Position numbers and translations under genes: made by a program
Assembly: GCA_015067315.1 (NCBI GenBank)
Contig: SVMR01000012.1
Span: 1-49,316, forward strand
Source of the DNA: Oscillospiraceae bacterium
GTDB taxonomy: Bacteria; Bacillota; Clostridia; Oscillospirales; Ruminococcaceae
Direction: 5' to 3'
Length of the DNA stretch: 49,316 nt
Part shown: positions 33,522 through 41,603 of the stretch, one piece after another
Layout: each line of letters opens with the position of its first letter
How positions within the stretch are numbered: the first letter of the stretch is position 1
Notes under the pieces: generated by a model
What the model was told of the DNA's origin: nothing
What the model saw: only the letters and a program-made list of their open reading frames with translations
Databases searched by the model: none

Positions 33522-33947
33522 TTATTCAAGGCTGCCTTCTCCGCCCATCATTTTTGTGAGTTCTTCGATTCTTTCAATCGGGAACGGCGGATTTGCAAGG
33601 GGTTTCATCGCAATGGACATAAGCTTCATCGGGTTGTCGTCGCCGGCGATTCTGTTGGAACTCATTGCTCCGCAGATTCTGCAGCGGTGGATAATTGCCC
33701 ATTCGCCGTTTTTTCTTACCCAAACGGCAATAGGTTCCATAAGACCGCCGCAATCCGCTTCACGGTCGCCGGGTTCGTTGTCAAGATGGACGCTGCAAAG
33801 GCAATTGGGGCAATGGTTGCGGTGGTCGCTTCCGGCGCCTTCGGGAATTACTTCCCTTCCGCAGTTTTTGCAGACAAAAACCTCGTTGCAGGCATGGGTT
33901 TTATAATAACCTTTTTCAAAAGATTTTCTCTTATTTTCTCTGTTCAT
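33522..33947 (-). CDS. RNHCP-domain zinc-binding protein
   Basis: The 141-residue product contains the eponymous DHRNHCPNCLCSVHLD motif, an N-terminal CKNCG pair and a C-terminal CRICG pair, so it probably binds zinc. The RNHCP domain is widespread in Firmicutes and Actinobacteria, without a firmly established function that I know of. AGGAGG precedes the ATG. It has its own promoter (TTGACA-17-TATTTT) and terminator, so it is monocistronic. Confidence 0.9.
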   Translation of the reverse strand: MNRENKRKSFEKGYYKTHACNEVFVCKNCGREVIPEGAGSDHRNHCPNCLCSVHLDNEPGDREADCGGLMEPIAVWVRKNGEWAIIHRCRICGAMSSNRIAGDDNPMKLMSIAMKPLANPPFPIERIEELTKMMGGEGSLE

Positions 33948-33978
33948 AAGAGTCCTCCTGTAATTAAACTATATTAAT

Positions 33979-34007
33979 AAAATATAACATTCCGGACTTT
34001 ATGTCAA
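33979..34007 (-). promoter_or_regulatory. Promoter of the RNHCP gene
   Basis: Minus strand TTGACA, a 17-bp spacer and TATTTT, about 30 bp before the ATG. Confidence 0.8.
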
Positions 34008-34104
34008 TGAATTTTCGGCATCGGCGGTTGTTTTTTTGTTTTTGAGCCCTCTTTTTCCGTTTTGCATAGAATATATTGCACACCTTAAAAGGAGGTTGTT
34101 TTTA

Positions 34105-35046
34105 TTGAACAGATATAATTGTTCGGAAAATCCTTTTTCCGATTTCCGGGAAGGCTTCAGCCCTTATAAACCATGCATCCGCCCATGCTGTTCCGGATGC
34201 TGCTGCAATATAGGTTATCCTGTTCCCGTTCCGGGACCCCAAGGTCCCGTCGGTCCGAGAGGTCCCCAGGGAATTGCCGGCCCCCAGGGTCCGGAAGGCC
34301 CTCAGGGAATTCAGGGTGAACCGGGTCCGCAGGGTCCTGCCGGCGCAACGGGTGCAACAGGCGCAACCGGTCCCCAGGGTCCCATTGGATTAACCGGTCC
34401 CGCCGGTCCTCAGGGTGTTCAGGGTGAACCCGGTCCGCAAGGTCCTGCCGGCGCAACGGGTGCAACAGGCGCAATCGGTCCGCAGGGACCCATTGGTTTA
34501 ACCGGCCCCGCCGGTCCTCAGGGTGTTCAGGGTGAACCCGGTCCGCAAGGTCCTGCCGGCGCAACGGGTGCAACAGGCGCAACAGGTCCGCAGGGACCGC
34601 AGGGCGAACCGGGACCCGCCGGAAGTTTTCTTGGATATGCAGATTTTTATGCCCTTATGCCGCCGGAAAATGCCGCGGAAATCGCTCCCGGCGAGGCGGT
34701 TGAATTCCCCGAACAGTCCTTCATCGGCGGAACAAACATCACAAGAATATCCGATTCCGAATTTGCTTTTACCGAATCCGGAATCTATCTTCTTCTTTTC
34801 AACGCGGCGGTTTCGGAAGCGGCGCAGCTTGTTCCCGCAATAAACGGAACGGAACTTTCCTTCGCCCTTGCGGGAAAAGATTCGGCTTTATCCCAGCTTT
34901 CCGGCACTGCGATTATCTCCGCAAACGAAGGCGATATCCTCACTCTCCGCAATCCCTCTTCCGCATCTTCTTCCCTTACCCTTACCCCGAACGCCGGCGG
35001 AAACTCCCCCGTTTCCGCCCATTTAACAGTAATAAGATTACAATAA
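34105..35046 (+). CDS. Collagen-like (Gly-X-Y) surface or spore protein, BclA-like
   Basis: A TTG start at 34105 with GGAGG nine nt upstream gives 313 residues. An N-terminal region with a Cys cluster ([11 protein letters not shown]) is followed by about 42 Gly-X-Y triplets ([21 protein letters not shown]) and a C-terminal beta-rich domain ([29 protein letters not shown]) like the TNF-like trimer head of BclA proteins. The triplets should form a collagen triple helix nucleated by the head. Such proteins decorate exosporia or cell surfaces. The Cys cluster may cross-link into a spore coat (inference). No signal peptide is present, as in exosporium BclA. Confidence 0.88.
   Translation: MNRYNCSENPFSDFREGFSPYKPCIRPCCSGCCCNIGYPVPVPGPQGPVGPRGPQGIAGPQGPEGPQGIQGEPGPQGPAGATGATGATGPQGPIGLTGPAGPQGVQGEPGPQGPAGATGATGAIGPQGPIGLTGPAGPQGVQGEPGPQGPAGATGATGATGPQGPQGEPGPAGSFLGYADFYALMPPENAAEIAPGEAVEFPEQSFIGGTNITRISDSEFAFTESGIYLLLFNAAVSEAAQLVPAINGTELSFALAGKDSALSQLSGTAIISANEGDILTLRNPSSASSSLTLTPNAGGNSPVSAHLTVIRLQ
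34303..34606 (+). repeat. 108-bp coding repeat, almost three copies
   Basis: Units start at 34303, 34411 and 34519 (the last incomplete). Each encodes 12 Gly-X-Y triplets beginning QG(I/V)[16 protein letters not shown]. High DNA identity between the last two copies indicates recent duplication. Confidence 0.85.
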
Positions 35047-35073
35047 ATATTTAAAAATATTACTGATAAATTA

Positions 35074-35102
35074 TTGACAAAATAATATAAAAGTGGTAAA
35101 GT
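35074..35102 (+). promoter_or_regulatory. Promoter P1 of T-box leader 1
   Basis: TTGACA, a 17-bp spacer ending in AAAAGTGG (extended -10 TGG) and TAAAGT. The spacer resembles that of promoter P3 at 45094. Confidence 0.85.
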
Positions 35103-35108
35103 AACTTT

Positions 35109-35391
35109 TATATTGTAAAAGGCGTTGACGAAGACGGTCGGAACAGCAGACGCGCAGAGAGCCGGTGGTTGGTGTAAACCGGCGGCCGCTGAACCATGGA
35201 CCTATCACTTCTGAGCCGGACACCCGAAAGGTTTTTAAAAAAAACTCAGTAGATGTGCCCCGTTTGTCCGCGTTAAGGAATAGGGCTTGTCGGAGTCTGA
35301 AGGCGGCAGTTTTTACTGCAATTTGAGTGGTACCGCGGATAAAATTGATTTTTACCCGTCTCAGGATTATTATCTTGGGACGGGTTTTTGT
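35109..35391 (+). promoter_or_regulatory. T-box riboswitch 1 (probable isoleucine specifier AUC)
   Basis: The leader ends with the T-box core GAGTGGTACCGCGG (35325-35338) and a terminator hairpin (ACCCGTC/GACGGGT, 35354-35385, then T-run). Stem I carries the AGAGAG bulge and GGTTGGTG distal loop. In the specifier region, GAAG (about 35130-35133) pairs with CTTC (35208-35211) and GGTC with GACC, leaving TATCA; the triplet before the purine is ATC (35204-35206), an Ile codon. The UGGN sequence is UGGU, matching A73 of tRNA-Ile. Uncharged tRNA would stabilise the antiterminator and allow expression of the downstream synthetase. Element identity is certain; the specifier is an inference from hand folding. 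Confidence 0.9.
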
Positions 35392-35439
35392 TTTATAAAA
35401 AAAGACCGTTTCAAGGCGGTCGGAAAGGATATGAATTTT

Positions 35440-37701
35440 ATGAAAAAACAGACAGAAACCTCTCTTAAGGAGATTGCTCAGCGAATTCGCGAAATGCGCG
35501 AAATAGTCGGATTTTCCCCTGCCCAGCTTGCGGAACGCACCGAAATTTCGGAGGAGCAGTATCGAATTTATGAGAGCGGAAAAGTCGATCTTCCTTTCTC
35601 TTTCCTTCATAAATGCTCTCTTGCGTTCGGACTTGAACTTACCGAACTTCTCGAAGGTCATGCTTCCCATCTTTCCCATTACACCGTAACAAGAAAAGGC
35701 GAAGGTCTTGTTACCGCGGAGGAAGACGGAATCAGCATCCAGAACCTTGCTCCCCTTTTCCAGAGAAAACTCGGCGCGCCCTATTGGGTAACATATAAAT
35801 ATTCCAAGGAAATTCAGGACAAGCCTATCCATACCGCAACCCACGCCGGACAGGAATTTGACCTTGTTATAAAAGGTTCCCTTAAAGTCCAGGTCGGCGA
35901 CCATACCGAAATCCTCAACGAAGGCGATTCCATTTTCTATAAATCCTCCACCCCCCACGGAATGATTGCCGTAGGCGGCGAGGACTGCACCTTCCTTGCA
36001 ATGGTAATGGCGGACAAAAAACCCGAAAAAGCGGATTACATCATTCCCAAAAAGCCCACCCATGAGAACGATCTCATCAGCAACTCTTTTGTAACCGCAG
36101 ACACCGACGAAAACGGATATCCCACCAAGCTCCATTTCACCAACACCGACCAGTTCAACTTCGCTTTCGATATTGTTGACGAACTCGGAAGACAGCAGCC
36201 GGACAAAGTCGCAATGGTTCACGTTTCCAACGATCTTACCGAAAACGTCTATACTTTCCGGGATATGAAGGAACGTTCCGCCCAGGCGGCAAACTATTTC
36301 ACCTCTCTCGGAATCAAAAAAGGCGATACCGTTATGCTCGTTCTCAAACGCCATGCGGAATTCTGGTTCTCGATCCTCGGACTTCATAAAATCGGCGCAA
36401 TCGCAATTCCCGCAACCGACCAGCTTCTTCAGCACGACTTTGAATACCGCTATAAAGCTGCCGACGTAAAGGCAATAATCTGCACTTCCGTAGGCGAAGC
36501 CGCAAAACAGGCCGAACTTGCCGCAGAAAATTACGATAAACCCATCACAAAAATCATTGTCGGCGAACCGAGAGAAGGCTGGCACGATTTCCGCGGAGAA
36601 TATGAACTCTTCAGCCGCCGCCTCCACAGAAACGAGGAAACTCCCTGCGGCGACGATCCGATGCTCATGTTCTTCACTTCCGGAACCACCGGTTATCCGA
36701 AAATCGCAACCCACAGCTATAAATATCCCCTCGGACATTACGTCACCGCAAAATACTGGCATTGGGTACGCCGCGACGGACTTCATTTCACAATTTCCGA
36801 TACCGGCTGGGGAAAAGCTCTTTGGGGCAAACTTTACGGTCAATGGCTTTGCGAAAGCGCGGTTTTCACTTACGACTTCGACAGATTCGATGCCGCAAAG
36901 ATTCTTCCCATGTTCGCGAAATATCATATCACAACCTTCTGCGCTCCGCCCACCATGTACCGCATGCTCATAAAACAGGATCTTTCCAAATACGATCTTT
37001 CTTCCATTGAGCACGCAACAACTGCCGGCGAAGCGCTTAACCCGGAAGTTTTCTATCAGTTCGAAAAAGCAACCGGACTTCGCATTGCGGAAGGTTTCGG
37101 ACAGACCGAAACAACCCTTACCCTTGCAAACCTTACCGGCGGACTTCTTAAACCCGGTTCCATGGGAAGACCCACCCCCGGTTATAATATCGATATCGTT
37201 GATGCGGACGGAAAATCCGTTCCCACCGGTGAAAACGGCGAAATCGTTGTAAGAACCGACGAATCCGTTCCCTGCGGACTTTTCCTTGGATATCATAAAG
37301 ACCCGGAAAAAACCGACGCCGCCTGGCACGACGGAATGTATCATACCGGCGACGTTGCATGGCGCGATGAGGACGGTTATTTCTGGTATGTTGGAAGAGC
37401 GGACGATGTTATCAAGTCTTCCGGTTACCGTATCGGACCCTTCGAGATTGAAAACGTAATCATGGAACTCCCCTATGTTCTTGAATGCGGCGTTTGCGCA
37501 GCCCCGGATGAAGTCCGCGGACAGGTTGTAAAAGCCTGCATCGTCCTTGTTAAAGGAACCGAAGGCACCGAGGAACTCAAGAAAGAAATTCAGGATTATG
37601 TGAAAACCCATACAGCCCCTTATAAATATCCGAGAATCGTTGAGTTCCGTGAAGAACTTCCGAAAACCATAAGCGGAAAAATCCAGAGAAACAAACTTTG
37701 A
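35440..37701 (+). CDS. XRE-cupin-acyl-CoA synthetase (AMP-forming) fusion, copy 1
   Basis: The start at 35440 (MKKQTETSLKEIAQ; AAAGGA ten nt upstream) gives 753 residues; earlier in-frame codons belong to the T-box. Order: XRE helix-turn-helix (about 8-65), cupin (about 130-190; GQEFDLVIKGSLKVQVG, EGDSIFYKSSTPHG), then an acetyl/medium-chain acyl-CoA synthetase-type AMP-binding domain (about 235-753) with P-loop FTSGTTGYPK (about 411-420), EGFGQTET, YHTGDVAW and catalytic Lys in SGKIQ. It should make an acyl-CoA from a carboxylic acid, ATP and CoA. HTH-cupin pairs normally form regulators, so the enzyme may sense ligand or bind DNA. T-box control by Ile suggests 2-methylbutyrate as substrate (inference). 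Confidence 0.9.
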   Translation: MKKQTETSLKEIAQRIREMREIVGFSPAQLAERTEISEEQYRIYESGKVDLPFSFLHKCSLAFGLELTELLEGHASHLSHYTVTRKGEGLVTAEEDGISIQNLAPLFQRKLGAPYWVTYKYSKEIQDKPIHTATHAGQEFDLVIKGSLKVQVGDHTEILNEGDSIFYKSSTPHGMIAVGGEDCTFLAMVMADKKPEKADYIIPKKPTHENDLISNSFVTADTDENGYPTKLHFTNTDQFNFAFDIVDELGRQQPDKVAMVHVSNDLTENVYTFRDMKERSAQAANYFTSLGIKKGDTVMLVLKRHAEFWFSILGLHKIGAIAIPATDQLLQHDFEYRYKAADVKAIICTSVGEAAKQAELAAENYDKPITKIIVGEPREGWHDFRGEYELFSRRLHRNEETPCGDDPMLMFFTSGTTGYPKIATHSYKYPLGHYVTAKYWHWVRRDGLHFTISDTGWGKALWGKLYGQWLCESAVFTYDFDRFDAAKILPMFAKYHITTFCAPPTMYRMLIKQDLSKYDLSSIEHATTAGEALNPEVFYQFEKATGLRIAEGFGQTETTLTLANLTGGLLKPGSMGRPTPGYNIDIVDADGKSVPTGENGEIVVRTDESVPCGLFLGYHKDPEKTDAAWHDGMYHTGDVAWRDEDGYFWYVGRADDVIKSSGYRIGPFEIENVIMELPYVLECGVCAAPDEVRGQVVKACIVLVKGTEGTEELKKEIQDYVKTHTAPYKYPRIVEFREELPKTISGKIQRNKL

Positions 37702-37710
37702 TTTTTTCCG

Positions 37711-37848
37711 GCTCCTCAGAGGAGGAGCTGTCAGCGAAGCTGGCTGAGGAGGGATATCCCCGATAAATTCCGATAAACGCTCCGCATCACCGGATAATCC
37801 CCCTTCCGTCATTTGCTTTGCAAATAACTCCTTCCCCTCCGGGAAGGT
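37711..37848. repeat. 138-bp dispersed palindromic repeat, copy 1
   Basis: It contains three hairpins: GCTCCTC/GAGGAGC, CAGC-GAA-GCTG and CCTTCCC-CTCC-GGGAAGG. A second copy of exactly the same length lies at 40523-40660. It follows the first synthetase gene directly and may also act as its terminator. Confidence 0.9.
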
Positions 37849-37864
37849 AAATTAAAAATTTTAC

Positions 37865-37893
37865 TTGACAAGAAAATAATCAAGTGATATGAT
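37865..37893 (+). promoter_or_regulatory. Promoter P2 of T-box leader 2
   Basis: TTGACA, a 17-bp spacer ending in AAGTGA (extended -10 TGA) and TATGAT. Confidence 0.88.
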
Positions 37894-37899
37894 TCTTAT

Positions 37900-38193
37900 A
37901 ATTAATAAAGGCTTTGACGGAGAGTGCAGAAAACGTTTCCCGCCCAAAGAGAGTCGGCGGCTGATGAAAAGCCGATGACGGGTGTTTTTTGCTGTAGCTT
38001 CCGAGCCGAAGAGAAGAAAGCGGAGTTTTTCCGCAAGTAGAACTCTTCCGCGTCAGCTGCGTAAGTGCTTAGGATTTGTCTGAATCCGACGAGTGGCGTT
38101 TTTGCAACAGCAAACGCAATTTGAGTGGTACCGCGGGTATGTATTTTTACAGCTCGTCTCAAAGAATCATTTCTTTGGGGCGGGCTTTTTTGT
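37900..38193 (+). promoter_or_regulatory. T-box riboswitch 2 (probable valine specifier GUA)
   Basis: The T-box core GAGTGGTACCGCGG (38123-38136) is followed by a long terminator stem (GCTCGTCTCAAAGAA / TTCTTTGGGGCGGGC, 38152-38185) and T-run. Stem I shows AGAGAG and a GCTGATGAAAA distal loop. GCAGAAAAC (upper arm, 37926 on) pairs with GTTTTTTGC, and GGAG pairs with CTTC (37998-38001), leaving TGTAG; by alignment with leader 1 the specifier is GTA (37994-37996), a Val codon, followed by a purine. UGGU matches A73 of tRNA-Val. The leader governs the second synthetase and, by readthrough, perhaps the operon that follows. The specifier assignment needs covariance support. Confidence 0.9.
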
Positions 38194-38227
38194 TTGCTCC
38201 CAAAAGAAACGGAGGAAAACACAGAAA

Positions 38228-40510
38228 ATGGAAAAACAACTTACCGGACTTGAATACAAAATCCAGGAAATGGCGGAAAGAATCCGCGCCCTTCGTGAAA
38301 TCACCGGACTTTCCACCGCAGAAATGGCACAGAGAACCGGCGTTTCCGAAGAAGAGTATATTGAATGCGAATCCGGACAGCGCGACCTCAACTTTGCGTT
38401 CATCTACCGCTGTTCTTTAAGCCTTGGTGTTGATATCACCGATATCATCGAAGGCCAGAGCCCGAAGCTTCGCGGATATACCGTTACAAGAGCAGGTCAG
38501 GGACAGAAAATCGAACAGGCTCACGGAATGATTTATTACAACATGGCTTCCGACTTCCGGAACAGGATTTCCGAACCGCTTTTTGTTGTAAATAAATACA
38601 GCGACGAAGCGGAACACAGTCCCATTGCCCTGACTTCCCATGAAGGTCAGGAATTTGACCTTATCATTGAAGGAAGCCTTAAAATCCAATACGGCGAACA
38701 CACAGAAATTTTAAACAAGGGCGACTGCATCTATTTCGACAGCTCCACTCCCCACGGAATGGTAGCTGTCGGCGGAAAGGACTGCACCTTCTACGCAATC
38801 GTTCTTACCCCGCAAAAACAGACTTCCACCCACAAAGCCGCAATTATGCCCAACGCTCCCCATCGTTCCGACGATACCGAGCGCGTTTACAACAAATTCA
38901 TCACAACCGAAAAAGACAAAAACGGTCTTTGCACAAAAATCAGCTTCAGAAACGAAGAACATTTCAACTTTGCCTATGACGTTGTTGATGAACTCGGAAG
39001 AGAACAGCCGGACAAGCTTGCAATGCTCCATATTGCAAACGACGGAACCGAACGCCGTTTTACCTTCCGCGATATAAAAAAGGAATCCGGCAGAGCCGCA
39101 AACTATTTCAAATCCCTTGGAATCAAAAAAGGCGACAAAGTCATGCTTGTTCTCAAGCGCCATTATCAGTTCTGGTTTGCAATCCTTGCGCTCCACAAAA
39201 TCGGAGCCATTGCAATTCCCGCAACAAACCAGCTTCTTGAGCACGACTTTGAATACCGCTTCAATTCCGCGGGAATCAGCGCAATTATCTGCACCGCGGA
39301 CGGCGAAACCGCCGAAGCGGTTGACAGAGCCGCCGCAAACAGCCCTTCCCTTACCACAAAAATTATTGTTAACGGAAGCCGCGAAGGCTGGTTCAACTTC
39401 GACGAAGATTACACCATGTTCTCCAGTTCCTTCCGCAGAAACGAAGAAACTCCCTGCGGAAACGACCCGATGCTCATGTTCTTCACTTCCGGAACTTCCG
39501 GTTATCCGAAAATTGCCGCCCACAACTATAAATATCCTCTCGGGCATTTCATCACCGCAAAATACTGGCACTGCGTTGATCCGGAAGGACTTCATCTTAC
39601 AATTTCCGACACCGGCTGGGCAAAATCCCTTTGGGGAAAACTTTACGGTCAATGGCTCTGCGAAGCACCTATCTTCGTATATGACTTCGACAGATTCGAC
39701 GCCGAAAAGATCCTTCCGATGTTCGCAAAATATCATATCACCACCTTCTGCGCGCCGCCCACCATGTACCGCATGCTGATAAAACAGGATCTCAGCCGTT
39801 TCGACCTTTCATCCATCAAGCATGCTTCCATTGCCGGCGAAGCGCTTAACCCGGAAGTTTTCCGTCAGTTTGAAAACGCAACCGGACTCCAGATTATGGA
39901 AGGTTTCGGACAGAGCGAATCCTCCCTTATCATCGGCAACCTTTCCGGCGGCAGCCATAAGATCGGTTCCATGGGTAAACCTTCTCCCCTTTACAGCGTA
40001 CATCTTCTTGATGCGGACGGAAACGAGGTTGCCGCAGGCGACAACGGAGAAATCTGCATTGATATCAGCAAAGGTCTTCCCTGCGGTCTTAGCTATCAGT
40101 ATTACGGAAGCCCCGAAAAAACCGCTGAAACCTGGAAGGACGGATTCTATCATACCGGCGACCTCGCATGGAAAGATGAGGACGGATTCTTCTGGTATGT
40201 CGGCAGAGCCGACGACCTTATCAAATCCTCCGGTTACAGAATCGGACCCTTTGAGATTGAAAACGTCATCATGGAACTTCCTTATGTTCTTGAATGCGGC
40301 GTCTGCGCCGCTCCGGATGAAGTTCGCGGACAGGTTGTAAAAGCCTGCATCGTACTTACAAAAGGAACCGAACCCACCGAAGAACTCAAAAAAGAGATTC
40401 AGAACTACGTAAAAACCCATACCGCTCCTTATAAATATCCGAGAATTGTTGAATTCCGCACCGAACTTCCGAAAACAACAAGCGGAAAAATCATAAGAAG
40501 CAAACTCTGA
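38228..40510 (+). CDS. XRE-cupin-acyl-CoA synthetase (AMP-forming) fusion, copy 2
   Basis: The 760-residue product (ATG 38228; GGAGG 12 nt upstream) has the same order as copy 1: XRE domain (about 15-75), cupin (GQEFDLIIEGSLKIQYG, KGDCIYFDSSTPHG) and AMP-binding synthetase with P-loop FTSGTSGYPK (about 418-427), EGFGQSES, YHTGDLAW and a C-terminal SGKII lysine. The catalytic domains of the two copies are very similar; the HTH domains differ more, which fits different operators or ligands. Val-type T-box control points to isobutyrate activation (inference). A 138-bp repeat follows, then the ATPase-oxidoreductase-aminotransferase genes in the same direction. Confidence 0.9.
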   Translation: MEKQLTGLEYKIQEMAERIRALREITGLSTAEMAQRTGVSEEEYIECESGQRDLNFAFIYRCSLSLGVDITDIIEGQSPKLRGYTVTRAGQGQKIEQAHGMIYYNMASDFRNRISEPLFVVNKYSDEAEHSPIALTSHEGQEFDLIIEGSLKIQYGEHTEILNKGDCIYFDSSTPHGMVAVGGKDCTFYAIVLTPQKQTSTHKAAIMPNAPHRSDDTERVYNKFITTEKDKNGLCTKISFRNEEHFNFAYDVVDELGREQPDKLAMLHIANDGTERRFTFRDIKKESGRAANYFKSLGIKKGDKVMLVLKRHYQFWFAILALHKIGAIAIPATNQLLEHDFEYRFNSAGISAIICTADGETAEAVDRAAANSPSLTTKIIVNGSREGWFNFDEDYTMFSSSFRRNEETPCGNDPMLMFFTSGTSGYPKIAAHNYKYPLGHFITAKYWHCVDPEGLHLTISDTGWAKSLWGKLYGQWLCEAPIFVYDFDRFDAEKILPMFAKYHITTFCAPPTMYRMLIKQDLSRFDLSSIKHASIAGEALNPEVFRQFENATGLQIMEGFGQSESSLIIGNLSGGSHKIGSMGKPSPLYSVHLLDADGNEVAAGDNGEICIDISKGLPCGLSYQYYGSPEKTAETWKDGFYHTGDLAWKDEDGFFWYVGRADDLIKSSGYRIGPFEIENVIMELPYVLECGVCAAPDEVRGQVVKACIVLTKGTEPTEELKKEIQNYVKTHTAPYKYPRIVEFRTELPKTTSGKIIRSKL

Positions 40511-40522
40511 TTAAAATATTAA

Positions 40523-40660
40523 GCTCCTCGGAGGAGGAGCTGTCACCGAAGGTGACTGAGGAGGGATATCCCCGATAAATTATTGTTTTCGCTTTGCGTT
40601 ACCCGGTTATCCCTCATCCGTCATTTGCTTCACAAATGCCACCTTCCCCTCCGGGAAGGT
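40523..40660. repeat. 138-bp dispersed palindromic repeat, copy 2
   Basis: It has the same ends, length and hairpins as copy 1. The central hairpin is CACC-GAA-GGTG instead of CAGC-GAA-GCTG, a compensatory double change that keeps the stem. Confidence 0.9.
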
Positions 40661-40687
40661 TTAAACTAAAAACGGAGGCGATTTCCT

Positions 40688-41362
40688 CTGGAATTCAAAA
40701 GACTTACCCTTTTTGCCGGACATTACGGAAGCGGAAAAACAAATATCGCCGTTAACTATGCCCTTCTTTTGCGTGAGAAAGGTCTTCCGGTAACGGTTGC
40801 GGATCTTGATATTGTAAACCCATATTTCCGTACCCTTGACAGCGAAGCGGTTTTCCGTGAGCACGGAATAAAACTTATATGCTCAAAATTCGCGAACAGC
40901 AACGTTGACGCGCCCGCAATGCCCAAAGAAGTTTATAATCTTATCGACAGCAGAACCGAATACGGCGTTCTTGATATCGGCGGCGATGACCGGGGCGCAC
41001 TTGCCCTCGGAAGATACGTTCCTTCGATAATTGAAGAAAACGATTATGAAATGCTTCTTGTTATCAACAAGGCAAGACCTCTTACAAGAAACGCAGCCGA
41101 TACGGTCGAGGTGGCTTACGAAATGGTAAAAGCCTGCGGACTTCCCTTCACCGGGATAGTCAACAACACAAACCTCGGTCCGGAAACCACCGAAGAGGAC
41201 GTTCTTTCAAGCATCGATTATGCAAACGAAGTTTCGAAAACTCTCGGAATTCCGGTAAAAATGACCTGCTGTGACGAAAAACTTTATGAAAAACTGAAAG
41301 ACAAGGCGGAAAATCTTTTTCCCCTTTCCCTTCAGAAATTATATTACCATTTAAATTCTTAA
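40688..41362 (+). CDS. ParA/CooC-like P-loop ATPase of the oxidoreductase operon, probable CTG start
   Basis: The first conventional start codon (TTG 40769) would remove the Walker A motif. The frame is open upstream and reads EFKRLTLFAGHYGSGKTNIA. GGAGG lies nine nt before a CTG at 40688, the best start, giving 224 residues. Motifs: Walker A GHYGSGKT, switch-like ADLDIVNPYFR, and DIGGDDRGA as Walker B. Small MinD/CooC-type ATPases of this kind accompany 2-oxoacid:ferredoxin oxidoreductase genes in Clostridia and may help cofactor or cluster insertion; their role is not established. The ferredoxin subunit gene follows after 21 bp. Confidence 0.82.
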   Translation: MEFKRLTLFAGHYGSGKTNIAVNYALLLREKGLPVTVADLDIVNPYFRTLDSEAVFREHGIKLICSKFANSNVDAPAMPKEVYNLIDSRTEYGVLDIGGDDRGALALGRYVPSIIEENDYEMLLVINKARPLTRNAADTVEVAYEMVKACGLPFTGIVNNTNLGPETTEEDVLSSIDYANEVSKTLGIPVKMTCCDEKLYEKLKDKAENLFPLSLQKLYYHLNS

Positions 41363-41383
41363 TATAACGGAGGTGCAACGATT

Positions 41384-41590
41384 TTGGCAAAACTTACTTT
41401 TAAAGAAGAACTTTGCAAAGGCTGCGGTCTTTGCGTAAATGCCTGCCCGAAAAATCTGCTCCAGCTTTCGAGAGAAAGACTTAACCAGAAAGGTCATTCT
41501 CCCGTTGAAATCACCGAACCCGAAAAATGCATCGGATGCGCTTTCTGTGCAACAATGTGCCCGGACTGCGTAATCAAAGTTGAAAAATAA
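41384..41590 (+). CDS. 2-Oxoacid:ferredoxin oxidoreductase, delta (ferredoxin) subunit
   Basis: The 68-residue two-[4Fe-4S] ferredoxin has motifs [13 protein letters not shown] and [16 protein letters not shown] start, with GGAGGT about nine nt upstream. It carries electrons between the TPP-bound intermediate and external ferredoxin. The alpha subunit gene starts 13 bp after the stop. Separate alpha, beta, gamma and delta genes are typical of clostridial and archaeal VOR/POR/KOR enzymes. Confidence 0.9.
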   Translation: MAKLTFKEELCKGCGLCVNACPKNLLQLSRERLNQKGHSPVEITEPEKCIGCAFCATMCPDCVIKVEK

Positions 41591-41603
41591 GGAGGCGGAA
41601 ACA

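Noticed and set aside
35197-35199. TGG as Trp specifier in T-box 1 (the string ATGGACC resembles trp leaders)
   Set aside because: Folding places TGG in the upper helix (GGTC/GACC), and UGGU in the antiterminator fits A73 rather than the G73 of tRNA-Trp.
35071-37812. A 913-codon open frame on the minus strand over the first synthetase gene
   Set aside because: The plus strand encodes a full XRE-cupin-ligase with promoter and T-box in the same direction. The antisense frame is open because the gene's codon bias avoids complements of stops, and its product shows no family motifs.
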